Part shown: piece after piece, positions 44,165-55,984 of the stretch
Position numbering within the stretch: position 1 is the stretch's first letter
How the letters are laid out: every line of letters starts with the position of its first letter
DNA from: Erigeron canadensis
Taxonomy: Eukaryota; Streptophyta; Magnoliopsida; Asterales; Asteraceae
NCBI RefSeq assembly: GCF_010389155.1
Contig: NC_057768.1
Location: 26,483,966 to 26,547,965, forward strand
DNA length: 64,000 nt
Direction: 5' to 3'
Program-made: the position numbers and the translations under genes
Notes under the pieces: generated by a model
Databases searched by the model: none
What the model was told of the DNA's origin: nothing
Seen by the model: only the letters and a program-made list of their open reading frames with translations

Positions 44165-46282
44165 AATGACCCGAACGAAGATTATATTTAGAAAAATACG
44201 AAGCTCCTTGAAGTTGATCGAATAAATCGTCGATTCTAGGCAAAGGATACTTGTTCTTTACGGTGACTTTGTTGAGTTCATGATAATCGATACACATCCG
44301 CATGCTACCATCCTTCTTTTTGACAAAAAGTACCGGTGCACCCCAAGGAGAGTTACTAGGTCGAATGAAACCCTTATCAAGTAACTCTTGGAGTTGCTTC
44401 ATCAATTCTTGCATTTCCGTTGGAGCCAAACGGTAAGGAGCTTTAGCAATGGGGTTAGCCCCCAGAATGAGATCAATGGAGAATTCAACTTGCCGTTCGG
44501 GAGGAATGCCTTCGGGAAAAACGTCGGCATATTCATTTACAATAGGAATGTCTTCAATGGATAGAGGTTCTTTCTCAACATCGACGATGTGAGCAAGATA
44601 GGCATGACATCCATGAGACATATAGCGTTTGGCACAAGCAAAAGTGCATATGGCAATGGAACGTTCCTTTCTATCACCAAAAACTACCAAGTCTTCACCT
44701 TTAGAATTCTTCAAATATATCGCCTTTTCATCACACGCAATTTTGGCGTTACAAGAGCTCAACCAATCCATGCCCAAAATTACGTCAAATTCTCCCATCG
44801 GAAAAGGAATTAAATTGGCTTGAAAGAGCTCCGAAGAAATCTTGATCTCACACCCTTTATAAACATCCTTCACTAATTCCATCCTACCATTTCCAACCTC
44901 AACTTGCAAGGTATTTTCTAGACACGACTTAGGCACGGGAATAACATGAATTACCCTAGTGGCAACAAATGATCTATTTGCCCCCGAATCAAAGAGAATA
45001 CGCATAGGTACATTATATACAAGAAATGTACCTGTGACAACGTCATCTGTATTTCTTGCTTGTTCCACCGTGAGTTGAAAAGATCTTCCACGTGGATTTC
45101 CGTGAGCTTGAGCATTCTTCCTTTCCGCTTCTTTCCTCCTTTCCTCAAGTCTTTCCTCCTCGGTCAATTTAGGACACAAGTTTCTCATGTGGCCCTCTTC
45201 AAAACACTTGAAACAATAAACGGGCTTTTGGGGCTTTGACCGGCACTCCCGACTAGTGTGCCCCGGCTTCCCACAAGTATAACAACCTCTATCTGTCGCC
45301 TTACATGCCCCTGAGTGATTCCTTTTGCATTGACGGCAAAAGGGAATGTTTCTTCTATGAGAGTTGTTACCGGAACTACCCTCTTGTTTGAACCGTTTGT
45401 TGGGAGAATTCACATCTTCGTGCTTCTTTTTTAACTCGCCTTCATCCACCCTAGCCATCTCAATCTCGTGGTCCCTAGCCACATCCGCCAACATGGAGAA
45501 AGACTCCATTTGGCGTAGGCTGATCTTCTCTCGTAGGCTCTTTTTCAACTTCAAGTAAAATTGCTCTTTGAGCAATTGATCATTCTCTAGAAATTCCGGA
45601 CAAAATTGAGCTTTGTCCAAGAATTGGGCTCGAAATTCGTTCAAGCTCATGGTACCTTGACAATCGTTGAGAAATTCGTTTCTCAACTTTTTTACTTCGG
45701 CTTCCGACCGAAACTCCTTGAAGAACATTTCTTTAAACTCGGGCCACTCTACGTTATCCAAGGCCCCCTTCTTGATTGTCAACGAGCCATCCCACCACCT
45801 CTTTCCACTATTTCTTAACATCCCAACCGCGAATACTACTTTCAAATGAGAGGGACATTGACTAGTACGGAATGCCCCCTCGATCTCGGATATCCACCGG
45901 GTACACACGATGGGATCACGGTCACCGTGATACTCCGGTGGGTGGCACACTTCAAAGTCTTGGAAGGTGAATCTCTTCTTGTAAGTTCTTTCCCCGGTCA
46001 CTTCTACTTCCTTTTCATCTTCAGTTTTCTTGCCTTTATCTTTGGCATCACGCTTCTCGAACTCCCGTTGCACATTAATAGCAACTTCTTCCTTGATCAT
46101 TTGGGCAATATGATCATTTACCGCCCCTTCCAATGTTTGATTTAGCCTTTTGAGCAAACCGGAGTATACTTTTCAAGCGCTCTCCCAATTTGGTCTGAGA
46201 TATCCATGCTATCTTCATTAAATATAGGCTCTTCTTCGTTTTGTTGATGGTGTTCATCTTCGTTGTTATGTTGATCGGCCAT
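44136..46282 (-). pseudogene. gag: gag-protease and N-terminal RT
   Basis: The first ATG is at 46282 (MADQHNNEDEHHQQN...). That frame ends at 46142 after 46 residues. The gag signal continues one base out of frame from about 46157 for 670 codons, so a single-base frameshift separates them. The rest contains the capsid region ([22 protein letters not shown]...F...F), three zinc knuckles ([40 protein letters not shown]), aspartic protease ([12 protein letters not shown] and [10 protein letters not shown]) and the first RT motifs ([20 protein letters not shown]). It ends where the 13 bp insertion shifts the frame. Confidence 0.9.
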
Positions 46283-46504
46283 ACTATAATAAGATTTAGA
46301 TAAACTGATTTAATTCATAATCTATCTTTCACACACTCAAACTAAAGCCAAGCCTATAACTTTATACAAAACCGCCCCAAGGTTTGATGCCGTTAGTTTA
46401 TAATTTGTTAGTACTTCAACCACAATAAGGCCGGCTTCTTATTGTGCTTTAATACTGCAAGTTTATAAGCTAACATCATCAAACACTCTTTCGGGTCCCA
46501 TATA

Positions 46505-46747
46505 CTCCCCCACCCCCATCCCGTTTGAAACTTGACTTGTCAAATTTTTGGCTTTTAAATTTGACTGTAAAAATTTTTTTATTTTTATTATATAGCATAT
46601 AGGCGAATTAAATTGTAAATATACTTTTCATTGATATAACTTTTTTATCGACTACTATATAATATAAACAAAAATATTTTTGGTGAAAGTCGAAAAATAA
46701 TATATTTGATAAGTCAAAAATGGACATTTAATATGAGATGGAGGGGG
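46505..46747. mobile_element. Stowaway-like MITE at the chromovirus break
   Basis: The left end CTCCCCCACCCCCATCCCG and the reversed right end CCCCCTCCATCTCATATTAA resemble CTCCCTCCGTCCC-type Mariner MITE termini. TA flanks both sides. Inner parts match in inverse order (TTGACTTGTCAAAT and its partner). It marks the 5' boundary of the chromovirus remnant. Confidence 0.6.
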
Positions 46748-48058
46748 TATATAACTAAACATACAAGTCATTTTTAAAATATTAACCCATATTTTTTATC
46801 TCAAAGAAAAACATAATTAAAAAAAAAAACCAAAAGATTTATATTAGATAGTGATAAAGTTAAAATTTGGTAACGTTTGAGGAAGTACTGACTACTCCCT
46901 CCCTCTTTGATGCTAGAAGTTTACTTTGAGCTTGTTTTGTAGTAAAACTGTGAAAGGGAAGAGAGTATTATTTGGAATAACTGAACAATAGTCAATTTTT
47001 GTGTTTGGTAACCAAGACGTGCACCAATCTCCTTCAACTTGGTCAACCCTTTAGAAATTTTCAGGTGCCTCTTTCTCGGGAATTAAGTCCAAAGATGGCA
47101 AAGGTCAACTGGTCAATATATCTTGATATATGGACAGGCTAATATATATCCTTTCGCAATAAAAACTCTATCAAAAGTTTGAATGGGGTTTGTTGTATCT
47201 TTTTATTAATTGTATATATGGAACTGGCTAAACAAGGTTTGCTTAAAATAGAGGGCACTTGCTTCGAATAGCCGGATACATGATCCGGGTTAGGCTAATA
47301 TCTAAAGTAATAACCATACCCATCTATGGGGAGATGAGATATAAATAACTCGATTTTCTACGACGTATGAGGATATCCTATACTAACATTTTTCGGTGTT
47401 TAATGGTATCACATTGGTTAATTTGGTTGTGTTTCTTGGTCTTTTAATACTTCATACTTGCCTTTGAACTTTTTGGTTAATTGCCTTAATTAATTTGAGG
47501 CATTGAAATAGAATTGTTGAAATAAAAATAAGTAAAAATCGCAAATGTAAAAGAAAATGTAAATTTATTTGGATTATTGTGAAGAAAAGGTTACATCAAA
47601 TAGGTGCCATACATTTTTGTGAAGAGGCCGTTTTTGAATGTTGCTGGAGAAAAACACACACACACAGTTGAATAGTGTGTGTCCATCAGTCCATGTACTA
47701 GCTAACCTATGTGTGTGAGAGAGAAGATAAAGGATTAGAGACAGAGATGGTGACAAGACGAGAAAAGTTAGAGGGGCCCTTTTGGATATTTGCAAATCTG
47801 TGCTCTTGGTTCTTTTGTTTTCTTTTTGCAGCCTTTCTACTTAAAAACCTCTCTTTTTCTTCCTAATTATTATTACATTTTCCAATTATTGATCTCACTA
47901 GCTTAGAGAAAAATATATATATATGAACTATTCTTATAAAATTTGCCGTTTAGAAAGGAAAAAAAAAAGGGGGAAAACTTTTCTTGCTAAAATGCATAAA
48001 TACAAACATTGTTGTCCGTTGTTAAATTCAAACACAACAGAGACTGGCTTTACTATTA
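46748..48058. other. Intergenic DNA
   Basis: A lone CTCCCTCCCTCTTTGATGC at about 46894 looks like one end of another Mariner-type MITE without a visible partner. A short ACAC run lies near 47656. No gene is supported. Confidence 0.4.
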
Positions 48059-48370
48059 GAGTACTCACAATGCCAGACACTCATCCTACAAGGACTATTT
48101 TTTGTCAGCATTACATCAGCTCCACATCAGTCTAAGTACTCATTCTTCAAAACACCCACAATGTCAGAACTAATGTAAGACCCACAATTTATTTCACTTT
48201 ACACTTTTATCTAACCATTTATTTCACTTTACACCCTTTATTTCGTTAGTCCTTGAGGGATGAGTGAGCCAAGAACTAATCAAAGATTAGTCACACCTGG
48301 TGGTGTGCATTAGTCCTCCAATAAGAAACGAGCGAGAGAACAAGGGAGATCTAACCCATTGTGAGTACTC
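48059..48370. mobile_element. MITE with perfect 14 bp inverted ends
   Basis: The element begins GAGTACTCACAATG and ends with its exact complement CATTGTGAGTACTC. Flanking triplets are TTA and CTA, which could be a decayed 3 bp PIF/Harbinger-type duplication. Inside, the phrase CCATTTATTTCACTTTACAC occurs twice. The length is 312 bp. Confidence 0.75.
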
Positions 48371-49654
48371 CTAGAAGCCAATAGGGTGGTTAAAACATCA
48401 TCGAAACATGGAGTCAAGTGTCATAAATATGGGCTCAGTTTGTTTTGGTTTAGCCGGTTGATGTGTATCTTTGACTATTGAAACATCGAAGCGGATTGAG
48501 TACACGACATTATAATTGGCTGTTAAAAACAGCTATATATTTTTCACATTTTTTCAAAAATATATGGTCAGAATTGGTTTTTAAAACCTCAAAAACTTGT
48601 TTAGAAATTACTCATCGTTAAAAGTTATTAGAGAAAACTAAAATTCCTATGTTATTTTTGACAATCCTTAACTTGGCCCCTATGACATGTTATTAACTTA
48701 TTACTTTTGCCTGCCATAATAGCATATATCATATTTGTTTGCCAATTATACATATCAACAAAATAATTGGAAAAATCTTATTTTCAATGATTATGTATAT
48801 TGACAAAATGCAATTTTTTAGTAAATGTCTATCTCCTGGCATAATTAAGTTCTTGACGATACTAATGTTCATATCCTAGTATCGTCCTACGTTGGGTTTT
48901 TCGGGAGTAACTATTGGTTATAATCAAAAAGAATATTGAACAGTCTTCTTAACATTTTTGGATGGTGTTTCATAACTTTTAACCAACTTAGTCAATAAAT
49001 TACCCTATATCTAGGGCAGTGTGCTCGACTAATTAATCAGATCAAACTTGAACTCGACTAGAAGAGTTTTAGTTAGGCTCCAATTCGGTTTGATAGTTCT
49101 ACAAAAGCTCAAATTCCAGTTGAACAATATTTATAGAAGTCTCAATTTTAAGTTGAAAAGTTGGAAACTATATTTGAATGAGAACGGTAGGCATATAAAA
49201 TTACTTTTACTCGTAGTTCATAAATTATCAAGAAAGATTTGATGTCAAAATAATTCTAAGAAGAAAAATCGTTATAATATAAGCTAGATTATTTGTCTGT
49301 GTAATATGTGGGAAAAACAGAGTTATTGGCCAAAATAGTGTTTTTTGAAAAAATAATTACTAAAATGCTATGTTTTAATAATTATTTACTAAAGTGGTGC
49401 TTTGTTAAAAAATATTATTTATTAAAATGGTGTTTTAATCTAATATCTATTTTTTTGCTATAGCCTTGATACTCCGTCATTTAGTAAATATTTTTTATAT
49501 AAACACCATTTTGGCTAATAACTCAAAAAGAAAAACATATAAATCTATTAACATGTTAATGTGTGATGCTATAATATTTTGACAAATATAAATAAGAGAT
49601 GTTAATTAAAGAAGATAAAAGTAGACTTTTACATTTTTTTAAATTGCAACGTAT
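48371..49654. other. AT-rich intergenic DNA
   Basis: A passage at 49330-49520 carries repeated AAATGGTGTTTT/AAACACCATTTT words in opposite orientation, suggesting a small decayed inverted-repeat element without clear ends. No gene. Confidence 0.4.
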
Positions 49655-50353
49655 TTATTATTAGAGAAAATAACATCAATATCTAATGTGTTTAAATAAT
49701 ATATCAATTTACCTAACTTTTTTGAATTTTCACAATATATCCAACAAAATCGCAATAAAATACAAAAATCGCATAGAGATTCTCTAAATCGCATAAAGAT
49801 TATTAAAATTGCAATGAGCTAATGTAAAATCGCAATGAGATTGTGTAAAATCGCAATGAGATTCTTAAGTTCTTTATGAGATTTATAAGTTCCTTATGCG
49901 ATTTCTTTATGAGATTATAAGTTCTTTATAAGATTTATAAGTTCTTTATACGATTTATAGGTTCATTAGGCGATTTATATGTTCTTTATGCGATTTATAT
50001 ATTGTTGTACATTGTGATGACCATAAAGAACCTATAAATCGCATATAGAAAATATAAATCGCGTAAATAACCTATAAATCGCATAACGAACTTATAATCG
50101 CATAAAGAAATTATAAATCTCATTAAGAACTTATAATCACATAAAGAACTTATAAATCTCATAACGAACTTATAAGTATCATAAAGAACTTAAGAATCTC
50201 ATTGTGATTTTACATTATTTAGAGAATCTCTATGCAAATTTTGTATGTTATTACAATTTTGTTGGTTATTTTGTAAAAATTAATAAAAAGTTGAGTAATT
50301 TGATATATTTTTCAAAAAAATTGGGTATTTGTGTTATTTTCTATCATTATTAA
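49655..50353. mobile_element. Foldback-type element built from short repeats
   Basis: The two halves are inverted copies over nearly their full length and meet near 50005. Outer ends share GAAAATAACA, ATATATCAA, CCAACAAAAT and ATAGAGATTCTC in inverse order. The inner parts are many copies of words such as ATAAAGAACTTATAAAT and TCGCATAA (left side as complement), with spacing of about 20-25 bp. There is no coding sequence. Structurally this is a Foldback or long-TIR MULE-like element; the superfamily is not resolved. Confidence 0.75.
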
Positions 50354-50820
50354 TATATTCTTTGACAATGCACCAGAGTAATAAAAAACTACTACGAATA
50401 ACAAGGGCTAATTTGCAACAAAGTTCAAGAAAAGTAGTTACCAACATATGCTAATCCAAATAAACGAAACAATAAAATCTGATGAAATAAGTCATCGCTT
50501 GTTACATTGTTATGTTTGAAATAAATATTGTTGTGATTTTTCCATAGTGACCACCACCAAAAGAAGAGAACACCTTACGATGCAACGTGATTAAATAATT
50601 TTTGTTGGCGATTTTCAATAACTTTAATAATAATTATCGCAACCTCGTAGTTGGGTTCAATAATATAGAAGATTACGTGATAAAGGAATTTAATTTTAAA
50701 AATTAAAAAAACGTTTGAAATTATAAGTTGTACTAATAAAGGAATTTGTTAAGACAAAGACAAATGTACATTATAAGTAACTTATATTGATTTTACGTAT
50801 TTATAATTGGGGGAAGAGAA
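50354..50820. other. AT-rich intergenic DNA
   Basis: Nothing recognised. Confidence 0.4.
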
Positions 50821-50985
50821 TATGAGGCTGTTAGTTAGTTAAGTTGGGTGAAAACCTCTCACATGCCTTTTTTTAAAACATAAAAATCATAGGGACCAAA
50901 CATTTATTCAAAATATTAAAATATTGGTAAGTGATGAGTTTTTCACTCAAGTTGGATGCATAACAGCTGCATACTCACTTTTCTC
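50821..50985. mobile_element. Small MITE (copy 2)
   Basis: The left end TATGAGGCTGTTAGTTAG then AAGTTGGGTGAAAACCTCTC, and the reversed right end AGTATGCAGCTGTTATGC, are imperfect inverted copies. The interior CATAAAAATCATAGGGACCA is shared almost word for word with copy 4 (63509-63667). Confidence 0.65.
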
Positions 50986-51709
50986 TTTATAATTATATTG
51001 AAAAAACATTCATTTAATTTTATAGATGAGTTTTTTTTTTTAAAATTTTAATTAAAATTATGTTGGCATTTTACTGAGGTTATGATGTAAATGATAAAGT
51101 TTGATTAAACGTTTAATAATAAAAATGTAAAGATTTATATTTATGTGATAAGAGTACATTGATAATATCACAAATTGGAAATTTAAGTAATTTAATTGAG
51201 TAGTTATAAATTTAGAAAAGGATAAATAAGTTAGAATTTTTTGGTCCAATGTATCAAAAAAGTTACAAATATCCTATTATGTATTATAGATATTACCTCT
51301 TGTCCTCTTGGATCATAAGATGATAAGAAGCAAGAATTACCTCTCGACTCTTGTACCGAAAAAAGTTTGGTGTATTTTGATTTAAAAGGTTGTGGTTTCT
51401 AAAGCAAGAATTACTTTAGGATGCTCAAAAAGCTCACCGCCCCATGGAAACCATATGACTAGGGATTGAATCTATACTTGAATACATGGATATTGACTTA
51501 CTCCTTATGTAGTTGAAGTGGTTCACTAGGATATTATAGTGTAATTAGGATTGTATATTGCGATTAGTTGATGTTTAACTTTGTAATTTAATCACTATTT
51601 GCATTGTAATGTTTTATTTATGATTTATAGTTTTAGAGTTTTGTTCATTTGAGTCTTGAATTTTCTTTGAAAATCAGTAGGACAAATCTTCGTCATTGGA
51701 TTATCCCCT
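50986..51709. other. AT-rich intergenic DNA
   Basis: Nothing bounded is recognised. Confidence 0.4.
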
Positions 51710-52535
51710 CAAAAATAAATCCCCAACCTTTATCTGCCCTCCCCCTCCCCTCGTCTCCTTCCCCCCACCACACACACACACACACACTAAACACAATCTG
51801 ACTCTCTCTCTCGCTCCCCTGCTTTTCCGGTGACGATCTCATCTCCGGTGACGGGATCTTGAACCACCACCATCTCCACCTTTATCTCTAACCGACGATA
51901 CAACCACCACCTCTACCTCCTTCTTCTCCGGCGATACAACTTCGCCGGAAAACTTCAAATGCCGATAAAACCTTCGTTCCTTCGAGTTAGAACATCACAC
52001 TTACACCAAAACACTCATAATCACACCGCGAACAAACCCTGACCAGAAATTAATCCGATCTATACTCGCCGGAAAACTTGAAAAACTCACCGGAAAAATT
52101 GAAAACTCTATAGCCTTGTTGTTTCTTTGAATTAATGCATGAAACTTGTACCAAATCACTCAGAAACACATTCCGCACAAACCCTAGCCAATAAACACTG
52201 TTTTCGAGCTTGCCGGAAAAATCACAGTGTCGCCGGAATTTGTAACCGTCAACAAAACTCGACGAATCGAAAAATTGAAAAGATGATTATGTTCAGAATT
52301 TGTCCGCGAACAAAACCTCATGATTTTCAGCTTGATTTGATGAAAAACGAAGATGAATTTGAAAAGAGAAGATGAACAAAAATTTTGATATTTTTCCTTT
52401 TTCTCCTTCTTTTTTCAATAAAAATAAATGAAAATAAAATTGATAACCACTATAACAGACTCTGATCGATCACATGAAAACACTGTAGCAGAACAAGTAG
52501 ACACAAATTGTTGACTTTGGCTTAATGTCTTAGTG
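51710..52535 (+). other. Leader-like GC-richer segment with internal repeats
   Basis: A CT-rich stretch, an AC microsatellite (about 51769-51787), CTCTCTCTC, and repeated CCGGTGACG and CGCCGGAAAA words give it the look of a plant 5' leader. No convincing coding frame follows. The 78-codon frame at 52139-52375 lacks family features. The segments around 51991-52070 and 52147-52215 are degenerate copies of each other (CTTACACCAAA/CTTGTACCAAA, ACAAACCCT, GCCGGAAAA). It may be a captured gene fragment or part of a transposon together with the array that follows. Confidence 0.4.
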
Positions 52536-52796
52536 ATTACCAATCAAGCTTGATTTGGCTTGACCAATCAAACATGATTGGACAATGTCGCCGGAGTAAT
52601 TCACCGGAGTAATCCGCCGGAGTAACCATTCAAGCTTGATTGGTTTGACCAATCAAATATGATTGGACAACGTTATCGGAGTAATCTGCCGGAGTAACCA
52701 ATCAAGCTTGATTGGCTTGACCAATCAAATATGATTGCACAGTCGTTGGAGTAATTCACCGGAGTAACCAATCATGTTTGATTGGATTTTGATGAT
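52536..52796. repeat. Tandem array of CCAAT-containing palindromes
   Basis: Three full units and a partial fourth begin near 52540, 52626, 52698 and 52768 (spacings about 86, 72 and 70). Each has CCAATCAAGCTTGATTGG or a variant (an 18 bp perfect palindrome in unit 3). A second palindrome CCAATCAAATATGATTGG follows, and then spacers of CCGGAGTAA repeats. Every unit can form two hairpins and presents CCAAT in both orientations. No open frame runs through it. Confidence 0.75.
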
Positions 52797-53530
52797 GGTT
52801 GATCCAAGGGCTTAGATTAGTCCCTTGGTTTCCACCATTTTTTAAGGATCCATATGAATACAACCCTATAGTTTTATACCAAAAAAACTTTTTGGATAAA
52901 TAGGGCGTTGGCCTTTTGCAAACTTATTTGTAGCACATGTGAATATTTGATGTCGTCAACAAAAAAATTTGTAACCTCTGCAGTCTGCAATATGCAACCA
53001 CCCAACTCTTGAGGCCCAGGTTTCTCAAAGCCCAGAGTATGACACCACCATTTAATGCATGCTACTATGCTAGTTTATGAAGACTGGTCTTGGTCAGCAT
53101 AGTTTGTAGTCTTGATCCTTTGAGAATACACGTGTATTCAAAACACACTAATCAACCCTTAAGTTAGTAGTTATATTTCGTTATCCTGGTTAACATGTAT
53201 GGTTGATGCATATTGAATGAACATTATGTACTAGTTTCAATATAAGAAGGATACTTAACATTTTCCTATGTATCTCTCTATTTCTGATCTCTTTACATTT
53301 TCTATCTTGCTCTTTAGCAAATTTTAATACGCGTTAATTTCAAGTTTGTTTAATCATAAGAGTTAGAGCAAATTGGAAAACTAGCATTATAATTTTTGTT
53401 AAATGGTGATGAGAACAACTGCAACATCCTAACTTAATTTTAATTTCCTTCTAGAACTCAATTACAATGATATAAGCCACATGGAGTTAATCAATTGAAA
53501 GAAGACATATTGAATCAATACATCATTCAT
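52797..53530. other. Intergenic DNA
   Basis: No gene or bounded repeat recognised. Confidence 0.4.
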
Positions 53531-53981
53531 TGTTACCGTAAAACCCCTAAAATTTTCGGCCATGTTATTTTTAACACTTTCGTACACATATACTTATACT
53601 CCTTCACATAATTAGACCATATATTAAACATTTAAACATGTATTACTAAAGTGTCACAAGACTTTAAAGTAAACAAAAAGTATCAAAATTTTAACTTCAG
53701 GCCGTAAATTTATTGTTACTCACTGTAAATTTACGGTGGTGCCCATAGTTCGCTCCTGGGAAATTTTTGCTACTGTTTGAAATTGCACGAGTATACAATG
53801 GGCCATAAATTTATGAAATGACCACACTAGATTGTTATTGATCCAAAATACTTGCTCGATTAGTGATATTTAGCAATCAGGAATGATCAAACTTCCTTTT
53901 CCTTTTACACGAATAAGATGCTTAATTATTTAATATGGACTTCTGTTTAATTTGAATAGATGGAATCCTGCCTATTGAACA

Positions 53982-54326
53982 GCAAAGGCGGCTCAACATA
54001 TTAGGAGGCCTAAATCGAATTTTTATTACGAGGTCTTTCGGATTAATCAAATTGTTCATACTTTATGTAATTGATACGATTGCGTTAACATATTTTCAAC
54101 ATAGTATTGTTGTTTATTCACATATACATACATGTAACTATGTGAGTGAGCATGTTCACAAATCACATAACACATAATTTTATATGTTTATGTTTCTTAT
54201 TTTCTAAACCTTTTTGTAATTCTCATTTTGTATAATATTCTGTGTATAATTATAAAAATATGAGGCCTTTAAAATTTCGGGGTCTAAAGCCCTTGCTTCA
54301 CTTGATTTACCCTTGAGCCACTACCG
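53982..54326. mobile_element. hAT-like MITE inside the LTR
   Basis: TTGAACA flanks both sides (53975-53981 and 54327-54333), 7 bp of a probable 8 bp duplication. The ends GCAAAGGCGGCTCAA and, reversed, GTAGTGGCTCAA are inverted partners. Subterminal AGGCCTAAATCGAA and CCGAAATTTTAAAGGCCT also pair. Non-coding, 345 bp. Confidence 0.6.
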
Positions 54327-54552
54327 TTGAACATTTATAACTTATAATTTATGTGAAATTGTGAGTATGTCAACAAAAAATGTCTCTGGTCCACATGACT
54401 TGAGCCCAATTTTAGGACCATTAGCTAAGACCAAAAGAACTCCCTTTTGTTACTAGATAATTCACTTCCAAGATTAACGGGCTGTAATGGATGGCTATGC
54501 TTTGATGAGCGAAGATGACACTTTAAAAGCCTCAAAGATGGTCATATATGAT

Positions 54553-55290
54553 GCAAATATAGGTTAACCGGTACCGGTTAATAACCGATGTAACCGATAT
54601 AGATTAATAATAACCTTAACCGATGTAACGGGTTTAGGTTAATAATAACCGGTTAACCGATATAGATTAACCTATTTTTGGTTTTTATTAACTGAAGCAG
54701 AAAAATACATACAAATTTTGAAGAGCTGAACAGAAAAGGGAACAATTGCAGCAACATAAACATTACAGAAAGTGGTCAAGAGAGTTAAAACAAAGAAGGT
54801 CAACACAAAAACAGAAGCATAAACTGAATGTCATAATAGTCTCGATGAGCTTGTAGCTTTTAACTGGAATAAAAACAGAACAGAACAAACAATAGAACAA
54901 GAACATAAGCCGTAAGAAAAGGTTGAACTAAAGGTTTTTTTGTTCATCGATTTGGGATTTAGTTGGGGAAGAAAAATAAAAAAGGAAAAAGCTGAAGGGA
55001 GCGACGGGTTTGGTTGGGTGTAATTAGGACATATAATAAATAAAATAATATATAGGTAGATCCCTAATAAATATATAGGTTAGTCGGTTATAGGTTAATA
55101 TCTTTTTTTAAAAACCGGTTATAGGTTAATCGGTTACTAATCGATTTTTGTTTTGAAACTAAGGATCGGTTCCTAACTAACGGTTAATGGTAACTTATAA
55201 TCGGTTTGTACGGTACCAGTTACTAACTGGTTAGGTTAACCAGTTACTTATCGAGTCGGTTAGGTTAACCAGTTATTTTGTGCACCTCGA
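54553..55290. mobile_element. Inverted-repeat element rich in AACCGGTT words
   Basis: Both ends (54560-54680 and 55075-55275) are packed with GGTTAACC, AACCGG and CGGTTA in both orientations, around a non-coding centre (54680-55030) with many ACAGAA/AAGAAC words. The right terminus, reversed, reads GAGGTGCACAAAATAAC, a form common at plant hAT ends. The left terminus is less clear and no duplication was resolved. Confidence 0.5.
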
Positions 55291-55780
55291 TACATTTGTG
55301 TTTGTATTGTAAAAGGGATTTTTTTATATAAAAAACTGCAAGTATTAAATGTTAATAATTCGAATCCCAACAGTAATATCCGAGCTGGACAGCATGCTAG
55401 AAGTTGGAACTCACACACTCCTGCAAAAATAATCTAGGAGAGAATTACGGTGGGTTTTACGGCTAGTTATAAATTAAGCCATAATTTTACCCTACCTTTT
55501 TACGGTCAGCTATAATTTAAGCCGTAATTTTACGGATAATAGCCATAAATTTACGGTCATCTAGCTTAAACTTTATGGCCAGTTATAATTTTCATGTGTT
55601 CTTCGTTTTGGGTTCGGGTCTTATTGTGTGTCCTTTATATATGTTTAAACTGTTTTTAATATCCTTAAAAGAGTATATAAATGATACTTGGGTTGTTATT
55701 TTATAATTGATACTTGTGTTTTGTTATATGGAAGATATTAGAGTAAAAAAAAAAGTCATATTTTTTGAGGCGTTACAAAT

Positions 55781-55792
55781 TGGTATCAGAGC
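55781..55792 (+). other. tRNA-Met primer-binding site
   Basis: TGGTATCAGAGC is complementary to the 3' end of initiator tRNA-Met and is the usual primer site of plant Ty3/gypsy and many Ty1/copia elements. It stands three bases after the LTR end, as expected. A retrotransposon-leader-like sequence continues to about 55980. Confidence 0.85.
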
Positions 55793-55984
55793 CATGATTT
55801 AAGAGATTTAGGTATTCAATCTTAATAGATAGGATACCTAGACTTAAACCATAGAAGTATTTGAATAAGTGTGAGTTAGTTGTTTACTTTTTAGTACTTT
55901 TGTGGGCGTCAAAAATTGCGTAACTAGCATGCTACATAACCGGTAATAATGTTGCACTATTATGGTTATGTACCATTAAAGTTA

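Larger units (their letters stand above)
39900..46504 (-). mobile_element. Defective chromovirus (Ty3/gypsy) with one LTR
   Basis: In - strand order: a leader remnant (46283-46504), gag-protease-RT start (46282-44136), RT-RNase H-integrase-chromodomain (44164-41708), a polypurine tract GTGGGGGAGAG (about 41688-41699), and a 3' LTR starting TGTAACACCCC at 41685. The LTR's far end lies between about 39.85 and 39.93 kb, giving about 1.8 kb. No 5' LTR or tRNA-Met primer site is found above 46.3 kb. The leader stops at a MITE (46505-46747), beyond which unrelated sequence follows. The C-terminal chromodomain places it among chromoviruses, most like the Tekay/Del branch (inference). Confidence 0.85.
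53531..55777 (+). mobile_element. Retrotransposon LTR with two inserted elements
   Basis: The right end is firm: GAGGCGTTACA at 55777, followed by a primer-binding site. The left end is taken at TGTTACCGTAAAACCCC (53531), which resembles the chromovirus LTR start TGTAACACCCC. Both outer parts share the unusual words TAAATTTACGG and GCCGTAA (53702-53740 and 55490-55560). Removing the hAT-like element (53982-54326) and the second insert (about 54553-55290) leaves about 1.16 kb. The downstream gag-pol and second LTR are missing. Confidence 0.55.

Noticed and set aside
52139..52375. 78-codon ATG frame after the leader-like segment
   Set aside because: Basic, low-similarity sequence overlapping a degenerate repeat. 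No domain or intron logic supports a gene.
52536..52796. A CRISPR-like repeat array
   Set aside because: Spacing is irregular, spacers are themselves repeats, and this is a plant nuclear genome with no cas genes.
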